The notes under the pieces are model-generated. The model did not search any database, was not told the DNA's origin, and saw only the letters and a list, made by a program, of their open reading frames with translations. Shown here one piece after another: positions 42,993-50,328 of a stretch of DNA of 61,326 nucleotides. The stretch comes from Streptomyces sp. BK340 (GTDB lineage Bacteria > Actinomycetota > Actinomycetes > Streptomycetales > Streptomycetaceae). Each line of letters begins with the position of its first letter. Within the stretch, counting starts at the first letter, position 1. The DNA lies in the NCBI RefSeq assembly GCF_007827595.1, contig NZ_VISR01000043.1:1-61326 (forward strand), read 5' to 3'. Position numbers and translations under genes: made by a program.

Positions 42993-43015
42993 GGAGACCT
43001 CCTGCCACCTGCTAC

Positions 43016-44668
43016 TCAGTCCTCATCCCGATAGATGGGCGTGAGCCTGTTCCAGACCGGACCGCCTGGGCGGACAGCGGGACTCACGAGGACCGTCAGC
43101 AGCGTCTTCTCCACGTACGCCCTTCGTTCCACAAAGTCGAGGTTGTCCCACTCGCTCCGCAGATCGACAGGCTTCCCCTGCACGAGGAGCATCCGACGGC
43201 GCCACTCGTTGCGCTCCTTCACAAGCCGCCTCTCCGTGGCCTCTGCCTTGGAGAGGAACGCGAAGAACCGCTCCTTGCTGACAAGGCGCTGGTTCCGCTG
43301 CTCCGTCCAGTCGGCGATGTCCTCCCTGATGCGCGCAAGCTCCTCTTCGCCGGACCATTCGGCCGGCACCGCCATCGCTTCGCGCTCCTCGGCCTCCTGC
43401 TCGTACTTGGCTATCACCAGCATCTTGAGCGCTTCATCGGTGTCCGGGCCCGAGATGCGGATGCCGCCGCACCCGTAGCCGCTGCGCTTGTCGGGGCAGG
43501 TGTAGTAGAAGAACCCTTCGGGCTTCTTCCTGCTCGCGGGTGCTTTCATGGCGCGGAGTCGACCGCCGCAACCGTTCTTGTCGCACCGGAGGATGCCGGA
43601 GCCGAGGTATTTGCGAGCGTTGTAAGCGTCGCCTGGCTCGGGATTGCGGCCGATGGCCTCGGTGACTGCCTTCCAGTCGGCTACTGAGATGATCGGCTTC
43701 CACTGCCCCTTGACCGGCTTCCCGTCGTCATCGAGGACGGTCTCGACCCTGACGCTCTCCGTGCCCGTCTCCGGATTGAACTCCCGTACCTTGCGTGAAC
43801 GGTAGCCACAGATTCGGGGGTTGCGGAGAACCTGCTTCACAGTCTCCTTGCTCCACCGGTTGCCCAGCACCGTTGTGATGCCCTGCTTGTTCCAGTCGGC
43901 CGCGATCGTTCGCGGGGAGGCTCCTGTGAGAACACGCTCGACGGCCTTGCGGAGCGCGGCTGCTTCCTTGGGTTCGAGCGTGCGCTTGTCGTCCTTGTAG
44001 CCGAAGGGGCGGGTGCTCCCTGTGGGGATCCCTGCTTGCTGCAGGGCGCGGTGCTTGCGTCGGACGCGCCGGGCCGTGTCGGCGCTCGACTTGTTGGCCA
44101 CGGTCACGAGCAGGCGCGCGACTGTCCGGCCGTTGTCCGTGAGGAGATCAAGGGTGCCCGTGATGTCGATGATCGGGCGGCGGAAGTTCTCCACCACTTC
44201 GATGGCGTCTTCGAGGTGGCGGTTGTCGCGCGTCAGGCGGTCGATGTCGTAGACGATGAGACCGTCCAGCCGTTGACCGTCCGGTGTTGTGCCGCGCTTG
44301 AGGTCCTCCAACGCCCCCTCGAACACCGGCCGGATCACACGATAGGCGACCGTGCCATCAGGTTGCCGTACGCGCTTGCGCTTCCACGCCGATGTGTCGG
44401 GTTCCTCGTACGTGTAGACATGCCGGCCTCCGCGACTCTCGACGAACCGGCGTCCGTCCTTCTCCTGCTCCTGGCGGCTCTTGATGTCCCTGCCCGTCGC
44501 CGGGCGCCACTTCGGCCCGTCTTCGGCCGGGCGAGCCGACGGCGTTGCGCTCGGAGCCGAGGAGGTCAGTTCGTCGGCGTCCGGTTCCAGGGACAGCCGG
44601 ACCAACACCGCCCAGTTCTGCCCTTCCAGGTCGCCCCAGTGCGCTCGCTGAACTAAGTCTTCGGTCAT
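43016..44668 (-). CDS. large serine integrase
   Basis: A 550-residue serine recombinase. The N-terminal catalytic domain holds the nucleophile Ser in VLVRLSLE (about 21-28), split from the rest by a roughly 50-residue Ala/Pro/Lys-rich insertion. The catalytic arginines lie in DIDRLTRD (about 140-147). The recombinase domain (about 215-330) is followed by a zinc ribbon with CDKNGCGG, YYTCPD and YGCGG and a coiled-coil stretch (EEREAMAVP to LVKERNEWRR). It catalyses integration at attB in sir2, which lies 30 bp beyond its start codon. It reads away from attR, so its promoter must lie at or across the junction. Confidence 0.93.
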   Translation of the reverse strand: MTEDLVQRAHWGDLEGQNWAVLVRLSLEPDADELTSSAPSATPSARPAEDGPKWRPATGRDIKSRQEQEKDGRRFVESRGGRHVYTYEEPDTSAWKRKRVRQPDGTVAYRVIRPVFEGALEDLKRGTTPDGQRLDGLIVYDIDRLTRDNRHLEDAIEVVENFRRPIIDITGTLDLLTDNGRTVARLLVTVANKSSADTARRVRRKHRALQQAGIPTGSTRPFGYKDDKRTLEPKEAAALRKAVERVLTGASPRTIAADWNKQGITTVLGNRWSKETVKQVLRNPRICGYRSRKVREFNPETGTESVRVETVLDDDGKPVKGQWKPIISVADWKAVTEAIGRNPEPGDAYNARKYLGSGILRCDKNGCGGRLRAMKAPASRKKPEGFFYYTCPDKRSGYGCGGIRISGPDTDEALKMLVIAKYEQEAEEREAMAVPAEWSGEEELARIREDIADWTEQRNQRLVSKERFFAFLSKAEATERRLVKERNEWRRRMLLVQGKPVDLRSEWDNLDFVERRAYVEKTLLTVLVSPAVRPGGPVWNRLTPIYRDED

Positions 44669-44688
44669 GGGGCGAGGTTACTTCTGCC

Positions 44689-44711
44689 GATGCTCTGCTC
44701 GGTGGAGATGC
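44689..44711. other. attR junction
   Basis: Element sequence ends in CTCTGC, and host sir2 resumes from TCGGTGGAGATGCC (TCG at 44699-44701). In the minus strand this reads ATCTCCACCGA, codons for I-S-T and the start of D. Confidence 0.8.
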
Positions 44712-44748
44712 CGGCCCCGCTCAGCACGGCGACGAGGGGCTTGCTCAT
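44702..44748 (-). pseudogene. 5' stub of host sir2
   Basis: The minus strand encodes MSKPLVAVLSGAGIST and then runs into element DNA, ending after 11 foreign residues (TGA at about 44665). It is the missing start of the sirtuin at 26893-27583. The host promoter region would lie in 44749-44876. Confidence 0.9.
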
Positions 44749-44876
44749 GCGGTCGAGGGTAGGCCGGGCGGGCCGGGGGCCGCGAGTGGATATCGATCGG
44801 ACGGCGGGCCGGCGGCGGAGCGTTCGCAGGAGGCGACGGCCGGCACGTGACGCGCCGAATGGGGCGGTAATGGTCC

Positions 44877-45188
44877 CTAGCCGCCCAAGCCCCATCGCAC
44901 GCCCGCCACAACCCCGAGCGCCACGGCAGGAACCACCCACCCCCACCCCATGACCCGCCGCACCGACGGCAGGAGCCACAAACCCGTCGCCGCACCGGCA
45001 GCCCCGATGGTCAGGACGCAGGACAGGACGATGCCGGCGTATGCGTCGTTGTCCCAGGAGCCTGACGGGCGGATGGTCAGCGCGGTCCAGCAGAAGTACG
45101 CGGCGATGAGGGTGAGCAGGGTCAGGGGGACGGCGAGGACCGGACGGACACAGCCGCGGTCGTCGTCGGGGTGGGCGGGACGGGGCAT
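44877..45188 (-). CDS. small three-helix membrane protein
   Basis: A 103-residue protein: polar start MPRPAHPDDDRG, then hydrophobic helices at about 18-36, 50-70 and 80-98. No family recognised. It lies just upstream of the broken sir2 on the same strand. A longer open frame extends to 45941 but overlaps the MarR gene and is not credible. Confidence 0.6.
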   Translation of the reverse strand: MPRPAHPDDDRGCVRPVLAVPLTLLTLIAAYFCWTALTIRPSGSWDNDAYAGIVLSCVLTIGAAGAATGLWLLPSVRRVMGWGWVVPAVALGVVAGVRWGLGG

Positions 45189-45346
45189 CGGGGTGGCATG
45201 TTCCTCGCGGGCGGTGGAGTGGACCGTTTCGGTGCGTGGCTCCGGATGCCAGTGTCCCGCACGGCCCAGGTGGCCACCGTACAAGTACCGCCGGGACCGG
45301 AGCGCCCGGCGTGTGCGCCCTCCTGCGGTCGTGCCCGGATACCGGG

Positions 45347-45826
45347 CTACTGCCGTGCCCGCATGCCGAGTTCGGCCAGGTGGGCGAGGACGGGGAGGGC
45401 CGCGGTGATGGTCTGCTGCTCCTCGGGTGTCAACTCGCCGATCAGAGGCCGCAGATGGCGGGCCCGGTCCTCGTGCCGGGCCCGGCCGATCTTCCGGCCC
45501 TCCTCGGTGATGTGCACGAGGACGGCACGACCGTCGGTCGGGTCGGGGCGGCGTTCCACGAGTCCGTCCCGTTCGAGCCGGGTCACCAGCTGGGTGATGC
45601 CCGGCTGGCTCAACTGCTCCGTTCTGACCAGGTCCGTCAGCCGCGTCGGACCCCTGAAGGCCAGCGTGTCCAGCACCGACAGCGTCGTGAACGACAACTT
45701 CTGCACGGAGGCGAGCCGGATGTAGAAGCGGTTGAAGTTCTCGATCGCCCTGGTGAGGTCGTCGACGTCCAAGTCGGTTTGGTGGCTGGTGTTCTGAGGA
45801 GAGGTCACCCTGGAAATGTATCGCAT
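45347..45826 (-). CDS. MarR-family regulator of the pentalenolactone-type cluster
   Basis: A 159-residue winged-helix regulator (153 from GTG 45808). The recognition region LSQPGITQLVTRLERDGLVERRPDPTDGRA is the MarR signature (about 72-101). It is divergent from the GAPDH gene with a 10-bp palindrome CTTATATAAG between them. In pentalenolactone clusters a MarR-type repressor (PenR/PntR) binds the end products and controls export and resistance genes; order and family fit that role. Either ATG 45826 or GTG 45808 may be the start. Confidence 0.85.
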   Translation of the reverse strand: MRYISRVTSPQNTSHQTDLDVDDLTRAIENFNRFYIRLASVQKLSFTTLSVLDTLAFRGPTRLTDLVRTEQLSQPGITQLVTRLERDGLVERRPDPTDGRAVLVHITEEGRKIGRARHEDRARHLRPLIGELTPEEQQTITAALPVLAHLAELGMRARQ

Positions 45827-45827
45827 G

Positions 45828-45837
45828 CTTATATAAG
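45828..45837. promoter_or_regulatory. CTTATATAAG palindrome, probable MarR operator
   Basis: A perfect 10-bp palindrome in an AT-rich patch between the divergent MarR and GAPDH genes. It overlaps a possible -10 box (TATATA or TATAAG), so binding would block transcription. Confidence 0.55.
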
Positions 45838-45943
45838 GTCGTGATGCACCACGTCCCCGCCCAGCGGTGATGTGTGGTCCGGCATCGCACCTCGGCGCAA
45901 CGGCGCGTCAACCACCCAGCAGCGCAAGGTGAGGGACACATCG

Positions 45944-46948
45944 ATGACTGTGCGCATCGGCATCAACGGTTTTGGACGCATCGGCCGCAACGTCTTCCGC
46001 GCGATGGCCGCGCGGGGCCCGGAGTTGGAGATCGTCGCCGTCAACGACCTCGGCGACGTCGACACCATGGCCCATCTGCTCGCCTACGACTCGATCCTGG
46101 GCCGCTTCCCGGAGGAGATCGCCGCCGAGCCGGGCGCGATCCGCGTGGGCAGCCGGACGGTCGAGGTGCTGGCCGAGCGCGACCCGGGCGCCCTGCCCTG
46201 GGGCGAGCTCGGCGTGGACATCGTGATCGAGTCCACCGGCATCTTCACCGACGCCGCCCGGGCACGCGCCCACGTCGACGGCGGTGCGAAGAAGGTCATC
46301 ATCGCGGCCCCGGCCAGCGGCGAGGACATCACGGTCGTGCTCGGAGTCAACGAGGACGCCTACGACCCGGAGCGCCACACGATCATCTCCAACGCCTCCT
46401 GCACCACCAACTGCCTGGCCGTGCTGGCCAAGGTGCTGCACGAGAGCGTCGGCATCGAGGCGGGCATGATGACCACCGTCCACGCCTACACCCAGGACCA
46501 GAACCTCCAGGACGCCCCGCACAAGGACCTGCGCCGTGCGCGCGCCGCGGGCCTGAACATCGTGCCGACCTCCAGCGGCGCCGCCAAGGCCATCGGCCTG
46601 GTGCTGCCCGAACTGGCCGGCCGTCTGGACGCGTTCGCCCTGCGGGTGCCCGTGCCCACCGGCTCGGTGACCGACCTGACGGTGACCCCGAGCCGGCGCA
46701 CCTCCGTGGCCGAGGTGAGGGAGGCGTACGCGGCGGCCGCGGCCGGGGCCTACAAGGGCCTGCTGTCGTACACCGAGGCGCCCCTGGTGAGCACCGACAT
46801 CGTGGGCGACCCCGCCTCCTGCGTCTTCGACGCCGAACTGACCCGCGTCACCGACCGGCAGGTGAAGGTCGTCGGCTGGTACGACAACGAATGGGGCTAC
46901 TCCAACCGTCTCATCGACCTCGCCCTGCTGGTGGGCGCCACCCTCTGA
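45944..46948 (+). CDS. gap1: pentalenolactone-insensitive-type glyceraldehyde-3-phosphate dehydrogenase
   Basis: A complete 334-residue GAPDH. The NAD-binding start is RIGINGFGRIGRNVFRA, the active-site Cys lies in SNASCTTNC (about 149-157), and the C-terminal segment is WYDNEWGYSNRL. Pentalenolactone kills by alkylating this Cys. Producers carry an extra resistant GAPDH at the cluster border, and this gene sits in that position. Whether it is resistant cannot be read from sequence. ATG 45944 is preceded by a purine-rich AGGTGAGGG. Confidence 0.92.
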   Translation: MTVRIGINGFGRIGRNVFRAMAARGPELEIVAVNDLGDVDTMAHLLAYDSILGRFPEEIAAEPGAIRVGSRTVEVLAERDPGALPWGELGVDIVIESTGIFTDAARARAHVDGGAKKVIIAAPASGEDITVVLGVNEDAYDPERHTIISNASCTTNCLAVLAKVLHESVGIEAGMMTTVHAYTQDQNLQDAPHKDLRRARAAGLNIVPTSSGAAKAIGLVLPELAGRLDAFALRVPVPTGSVTDLTVTPSRRTSVAEVREAYAAAAAGAYKGLLSYTEAPLVSTDIVGDPASCVFDAELTRVTDRQVKVVGWYDNEWGYSNRLIDLALLVGATL

Positions 46949-47064
46949 CATGCCTGCCGCCCGCCGACGCCACCGCGGTCGGCGGCCTTCCCGCGAGCCG
47001 GGCGGGACACGTCTCACGCCCCTTCGGACCAAGCCACCAGGCCATGTCACAAGGACGGGAACCC

Positions 47065-47919
47065 ATGACGTACGTGACCGGGGATTACACGGACTGCGCG
47101 CCTCTGCTCGACGACCGTGAGGCGCTCGACGGCTTCTTCGAGGAGCACGGCTACCTGTATCTGCGCGGCGTGCTCGACCGCGGCCTCGTCCGGACCGCCG
47201 CGGAGCAGATGCTGGACGGCCTGATCGCGCTGGGCGCGGCGGATCCGGGGGCCACGCTGGACGACGTCGCCATCGACTCCTTCGAGGAGGTCGACGAGGT
47301 GGCGATGCACAAGTACGTGAAGTACGACGAGTTCTGGAACCACCCCTCGACCCTCAGGGTGTTCGAGCAGGTCTTCGGCGAGCCCGTCTTCGTCTTCCGC
47401 TCCACGACCATCCGCTACTACCCCTCGGCCGCGGGCGCGGAGAACCCGTCGTTCGCCCACCTGACGCCGTTCCACCAGGACGGCTTCTACATAGGCCCCA
47501 ACAAGGACTTCCGCCCCACGTGGATACCGCTGGTCGCGACGACAGAGGAGTCCGGCGGGGTCGCGCTCGTGGACGGCAGCCACCGGCGCGGACCGCGCGA
47601 GCACGTCGTGCACGAGTCCTTCCGCAGGTTCGGCCACCCGGTGCGCGGCATACCGGCCGACCTGGTGGGTGCGGACGAGCCTCTGCTGCACTCCGCCATG
47701 GAGCCGGGCGACGTCCTGTTCCTGCACGCCTACACCTGCCACAGGTCGGTCCCGAACCTGTCCTCCCCGCCCGTCATGCGGATGTCGATGGACACCCGCG
47801 TGCAGCCGGCCGCGTCGGAGCGCGGCTTCAACGCGCTGACCCCGTGGACGGAGTCGGCGAAGGACCCCGCCAAGGGAATCATGTCCAAGATCACCGGAAC
47901 CCCCAGCTCGGTTGAATAG
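47065..47919 (+). CDS. ptlH: 1-deoxypentalenic acid 11-beta-hydroxylase
   Basis: A 284-residue Fe(II)/2-oxoglutarate dioxygenase of the phytanoyl-CoA hydroxylase family. The metal ligands fall at H137, D139 (HQDGFY) and H226 (CHRSVPN), the same numbers reported for PtlH of S. avermitilis, which also supports the start ATG 47065. It hydroxylates 1-deoxypentalenic acid at C11. RPTWIPLVATTEESGGVALV is the typical core. It is followed with no gap by the exporter gene (TAG ATG). Confidence 0.95.
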   Translation: MTYVTGDYTDCAPLLDDREALDGFFEEHGYLYLRGVLDRGLVRTAAEQMLDGLIALGAADPGATLDDVAIDSFEEVDEVAMHKYVKYDEFWNHPSTLRVFEQVFGEPVFVFRSTTIRYYPSAAGAENPSFAHLTPFHQDGFYIGPNKDFRPTWIPLVATTEESGGVALVDGSHRRGPREHVVHESFRRFGHPVRGIPADLVGADEPLLHSAMEPGDVLFLHAYTCHRSVPNLSSPPVMRMSMDTRVQPAASERGFNALTPWTESAKDPAKGIMSKITGTPSSVE

Positions 47920-49371
47920 ATGACTCATCGCGAAGCACCCCCCACCGGCGCTCCCGGAACCCAGGAGCAGCCGTCCCCGCAGGAAGCCGACAAGGCAGCC
48001 GGCTTGTCCACGACCGGACTGGTCGTGGTGCTCACCGGGTTCGCCCTGTCCATCGTCGACTTCTTCATCGTCAACGTGGCGCTGACCACGATCGGCCACG
48101 ACCTGAACGGCGGCGAGACCGCACTGGAGCTGGTGGTGTCCGGCTACGGCGTCGCCTACGCGCTCGGGCTCGTGCTCGGCGGGCGTCTGGGCGACGCCTA
48201 CGGCAGACGCCGGCTCTTCGCGTGGGGCCTGATCGCCTTCACCCTCAGCTCCGCGCTGTGCGGTGTGGCCCCGAGCGTCGGCTTCCTCATCGCCGCCCGG
48301 CTGCTGCAGGGCGCGGCCGCGGCCATGCTCGTACCGCAGGTCCTCGCGACCATCCAGGCGGCCACCGAGGGTCAGGCCCGCGCCCGCGCCATCAGCCTCT
48401 ACGGCGCGACCGCGGGACTCGCGGCGGTGGCCGGGCAGATCCTCGGCGGACTGCTGGTCTCGCTGGACATCGCCGGGGTCGGCTGGCGGTCGGTCTTCCT
48501 GATCAACGTGCCCGTCGGGGTGGCCGCGCTGCTCGCCGTGCGGCACATGCCGGACACCAGGGCCGAGCGCAGGCCGGGCTTCGACCTGACCGGCACCCTG
48601 CTGTTCGGGGTGGCCCTGGTCTGCGCCCTGCTGGTGATCGTGGAGGGGCAGGCACTGGGCTGGCCGCTGTGGCTGTGGGCGCTGCCCGTGGTCGCGGCCG
48701 CCGCGGTGGTGGCGCTGGTCCGGGTCGAGCGGCGGCTGGAGGCGGAAGGCGGTTCGCCGCTGCTGCCTCCGTCGGTCCTCGCGCAGTCCGGGATGCGCCG
48801 GGGGTTGCTCGCGATGGTGCCGTTCTCGATCGGGTTCGGCAGCTTCATGTTCGTCTACGCCCTGGTCGCCCAGGACGACTTCGGTCTCGGCGGGCTGGCC
48901 TCGGGAGCGGTGCTGTCCCCGTTCGCCTCCGCCTTCTTCGTGGTCGCGCTGTTCACCCCGAGGATCGCGGCGGCCCTCGGCCGGCGCATCGTGACCCTGG
49001 GGGCCACCGTCCAGGGAGCCGGACTGCTGCTGATGGCGCTGCTGACCGGGGTCACCTGGCCGGACGTCCCCCTCGTCCTGGTCCTGGCCGTGCTGGCCCT
49101 CACCGGCGTCGGCCAGGCCCTGATCGGGCCCACCCTGTTCCGGATGATCCTCGCCGACGTCCCGCCCGCCCAGGCCGGCATGGGCAGCGGGGTGCTGGTC
49201 ACCAGCCAGCAGACGGCCACCGCCCTGGGCGCGACCGTGGGCGGCACCCTCTATGTCGCCCTCGGCGGCTCGATGGGCCACTCCTCGGCAGCGGTGATCG
49301 TCCTCGCCCTGCTCGCCGTCTTCTCGGCGGCCATCTTCGCCATCAGCCTCAGACTGCCCGACCCCGCCTGA
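47920..49371 (+). CDS. ptlG: MFS exporter of the pentalenolactone-type cluster
   Basis: A 483-residue, 14-helix DHA2-like transporter. Helix 1 reads VVVLTGFALSIVDFFIVNVA, the loop 2-3 motif GGRLGDAYGRRRLF and helix 5 AGLAAVAGQILGGL. It begins directly after the ptlH stop and is thus co-translated. Its position matches PtlG/PenG, the proposed product exporter and so part of self-protection. Confidence 0.9.
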   Translation: MTHREAPPTGAPGTQEQPSPQEADKAAGLSTTGLVVVLTGFALSIVDFFIVNVALTTIGHDLNGGETALELVVSGYGVAYALGLVLGGRLGDAYGRRRLFAWGLIAFTLSSALCGVAPSVGFLIAARLLQGAAAAMLVPQVLATIQAATEGQARARAISLYGATAGLAAVAGQILGGLLVSLDIAGVGWRSVFLINVPVGVAALLAVRHMPDTRAERRPGFDLTGTLLFGVALVCALLVIVEGQALGWPLWLWALPVVAAAAVVALVRVERRLEAEGGSPLLPPSVLAQSGMRRGLLAMVPFSIGFGSFMFVYALVAQDDFGLGGLASGAVLSPFASAFFVVALFTPRIAAALGRRIVTLGATVQGAGLLLMALLTGVTWPDVPLVLVLAVLALTGVGQALIGPTLFRMILADVPPAQAGMGSGVLVTSQQTATALGATVGGTLYVALGGSMGHSSAAVIVLALLAVFSAAIFAISLRLPDPA

Positions 49372-49515
49372 ACCACCGGTGGCCTCCGTCCGGCTCCCCA
49401 CGGGGTGGAGGCCACCGGGACCAGGGCGTACGCCCGCCCCGCACAGCCCCTCCGGGTCGCAAGGACGCGGCCCGTGCCTTGCCCGCCCCACAGGATGCGA
49501 GGAACGGACGGTCCC

Positions 49516-50328
49516 GTGCACCTACACCCCAGGACGGCCGTGGTCACCGGCGCGGCCAGCGGTATCGGCCTCGCCCTCGCCGCCCGCCTCGCCCGGTGCG
49601 GAGCCGAGGTGGTCATGGCGGACATCCAGGACGCCGACCTGCACCGCCGGGCCGCCGAACTCACCGCGCGCGGCGCGCGGGTGCGCGCCGAGGCCGTGGA
49701 CCTCACCGACCCCCACGCGGTGACGGCCCTGGCCGAGACGGCGTACGACACGCTCGGCGAGATCGACGTGGTCTGCAACAACGCCGGTGTCGTCGGCCCC
49801 GTCGGCATGCCGCTGTGGTCGGTGCCGCTGGAGCGGATGCGCGAGGTGTTCGAGGTGAACCACTGGGCGCACGTCCATGTCGCCCGCGCGTTCGTACCCC
49901 GGCTGCTGGCGAGCGGGCGGCCCGCGCACCTGGTGCACACCGCCTCCATGTCGGCGTTCGCCGTGGGCAGCGGCAGCGCGGCCTACGCCGCCTCCAAGCA
50001 CGCCGACCTGGCCGTGGCCCGCAGTCTGCGGGCCGACCTCGCCGGGACCCCCGTACGGGTCTCGGTGCTCTGCCCCGGACGGGTCGACACCCCGATGGTC
50101 CGCGGGCTCGCCGCACCAGGGGACGCCACCGGCGACACGACGGTCTCCGCCGAGCTGGTGGCCGAGACCGTGTGGGACGCGCTGGGCTCCGACCGCTTCT
50201 ACCTGTTCACGAACGCCGACGCGCCCACCCGGCTGCGCGACCAGTTCGACGACGTACGGCGCCACCTGACCGCACCTGTCCACCCCCTGCAGGAGACGCT
50301 GTGGAACGTTCCGGAACAGACCCCTTAG
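49516..50328 (+). CDS. ptlF: 1-deoxy-11-beta-hydroxypentalenic acid dehydrogenase
   Basis: A 270-residue short-chain dehydrogenase. The cofactor motif is TGAASGIG (about 10-17), followed by NNAG, catalytic Ser and YxxxK as YAASK (about 157-161). It oxidises the C11 alcohol made by PtlH to the ketone with NAD+. GTG 49516 is my choice because the fold starts immediately; ATG 49495 (7 codons earlier) is possible. It overlaps ptlE by 28 bp. Confidence 0.9.
   Translation: MHLHPRTAVVTGAASGIGLALAARLARCGAEVVMADIQDADLHRRAAELTARGARVRAEAVDLTDPHAVTALAETAYDTLGEIDVVCNNAGVVGPVGMPLWSVPLERMREVFEVNHWAHVHVARAFVPRLLASGRPAHLVHTASMSAFAVGSGSAAYAASKHADLAVARSLRADLAGTPVRVSVLCPGRVDTPMVRGLAAPGDATGDTTVSAELVAETVWDALGSDRFYLFTNADAPTRLRDQFDDVRRHLTAPVHPLQETLWNVPEQTP

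Larger units (their letters stand above)
27581..44701. mobile_element. integrative and conjugative element (AICE type, serine integrase) in sir2
   Basis: About 17.1 kb lie between the two halves of the host sirtuin gene. The only bases shared by both junctions and the reconstructed host gene are TCG (plus strand) at 27581-27583 and 44699-44701, as expected for a serine integrase with a tiny crossover core. The integrase gene lies at the right end. The backbone order GntR, Pra-like, FtsK-type Tra, Spd-like, zinc-knuckle, RepSA-like, integrase is that of pSAM2-like elements. The left 6-7 kb is visibly richer in A/T than the host and carries conflict-type cargo. Confidence 0.9.

Noticed and set aside
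44877..45941. 354-codon minus-strand frame spanning the MarR gene
   Set aside because: Only its last 103 codons look like a protein (membrane helices). The rest is out of frame with the clear MarR gene.
47047..49521. 824-codon minus-strand frame over ptlH and ptlG
   Set aside because: Low-complexity antisense product. The plus strand has PtlH with all catalytic residues and a clear transporter.
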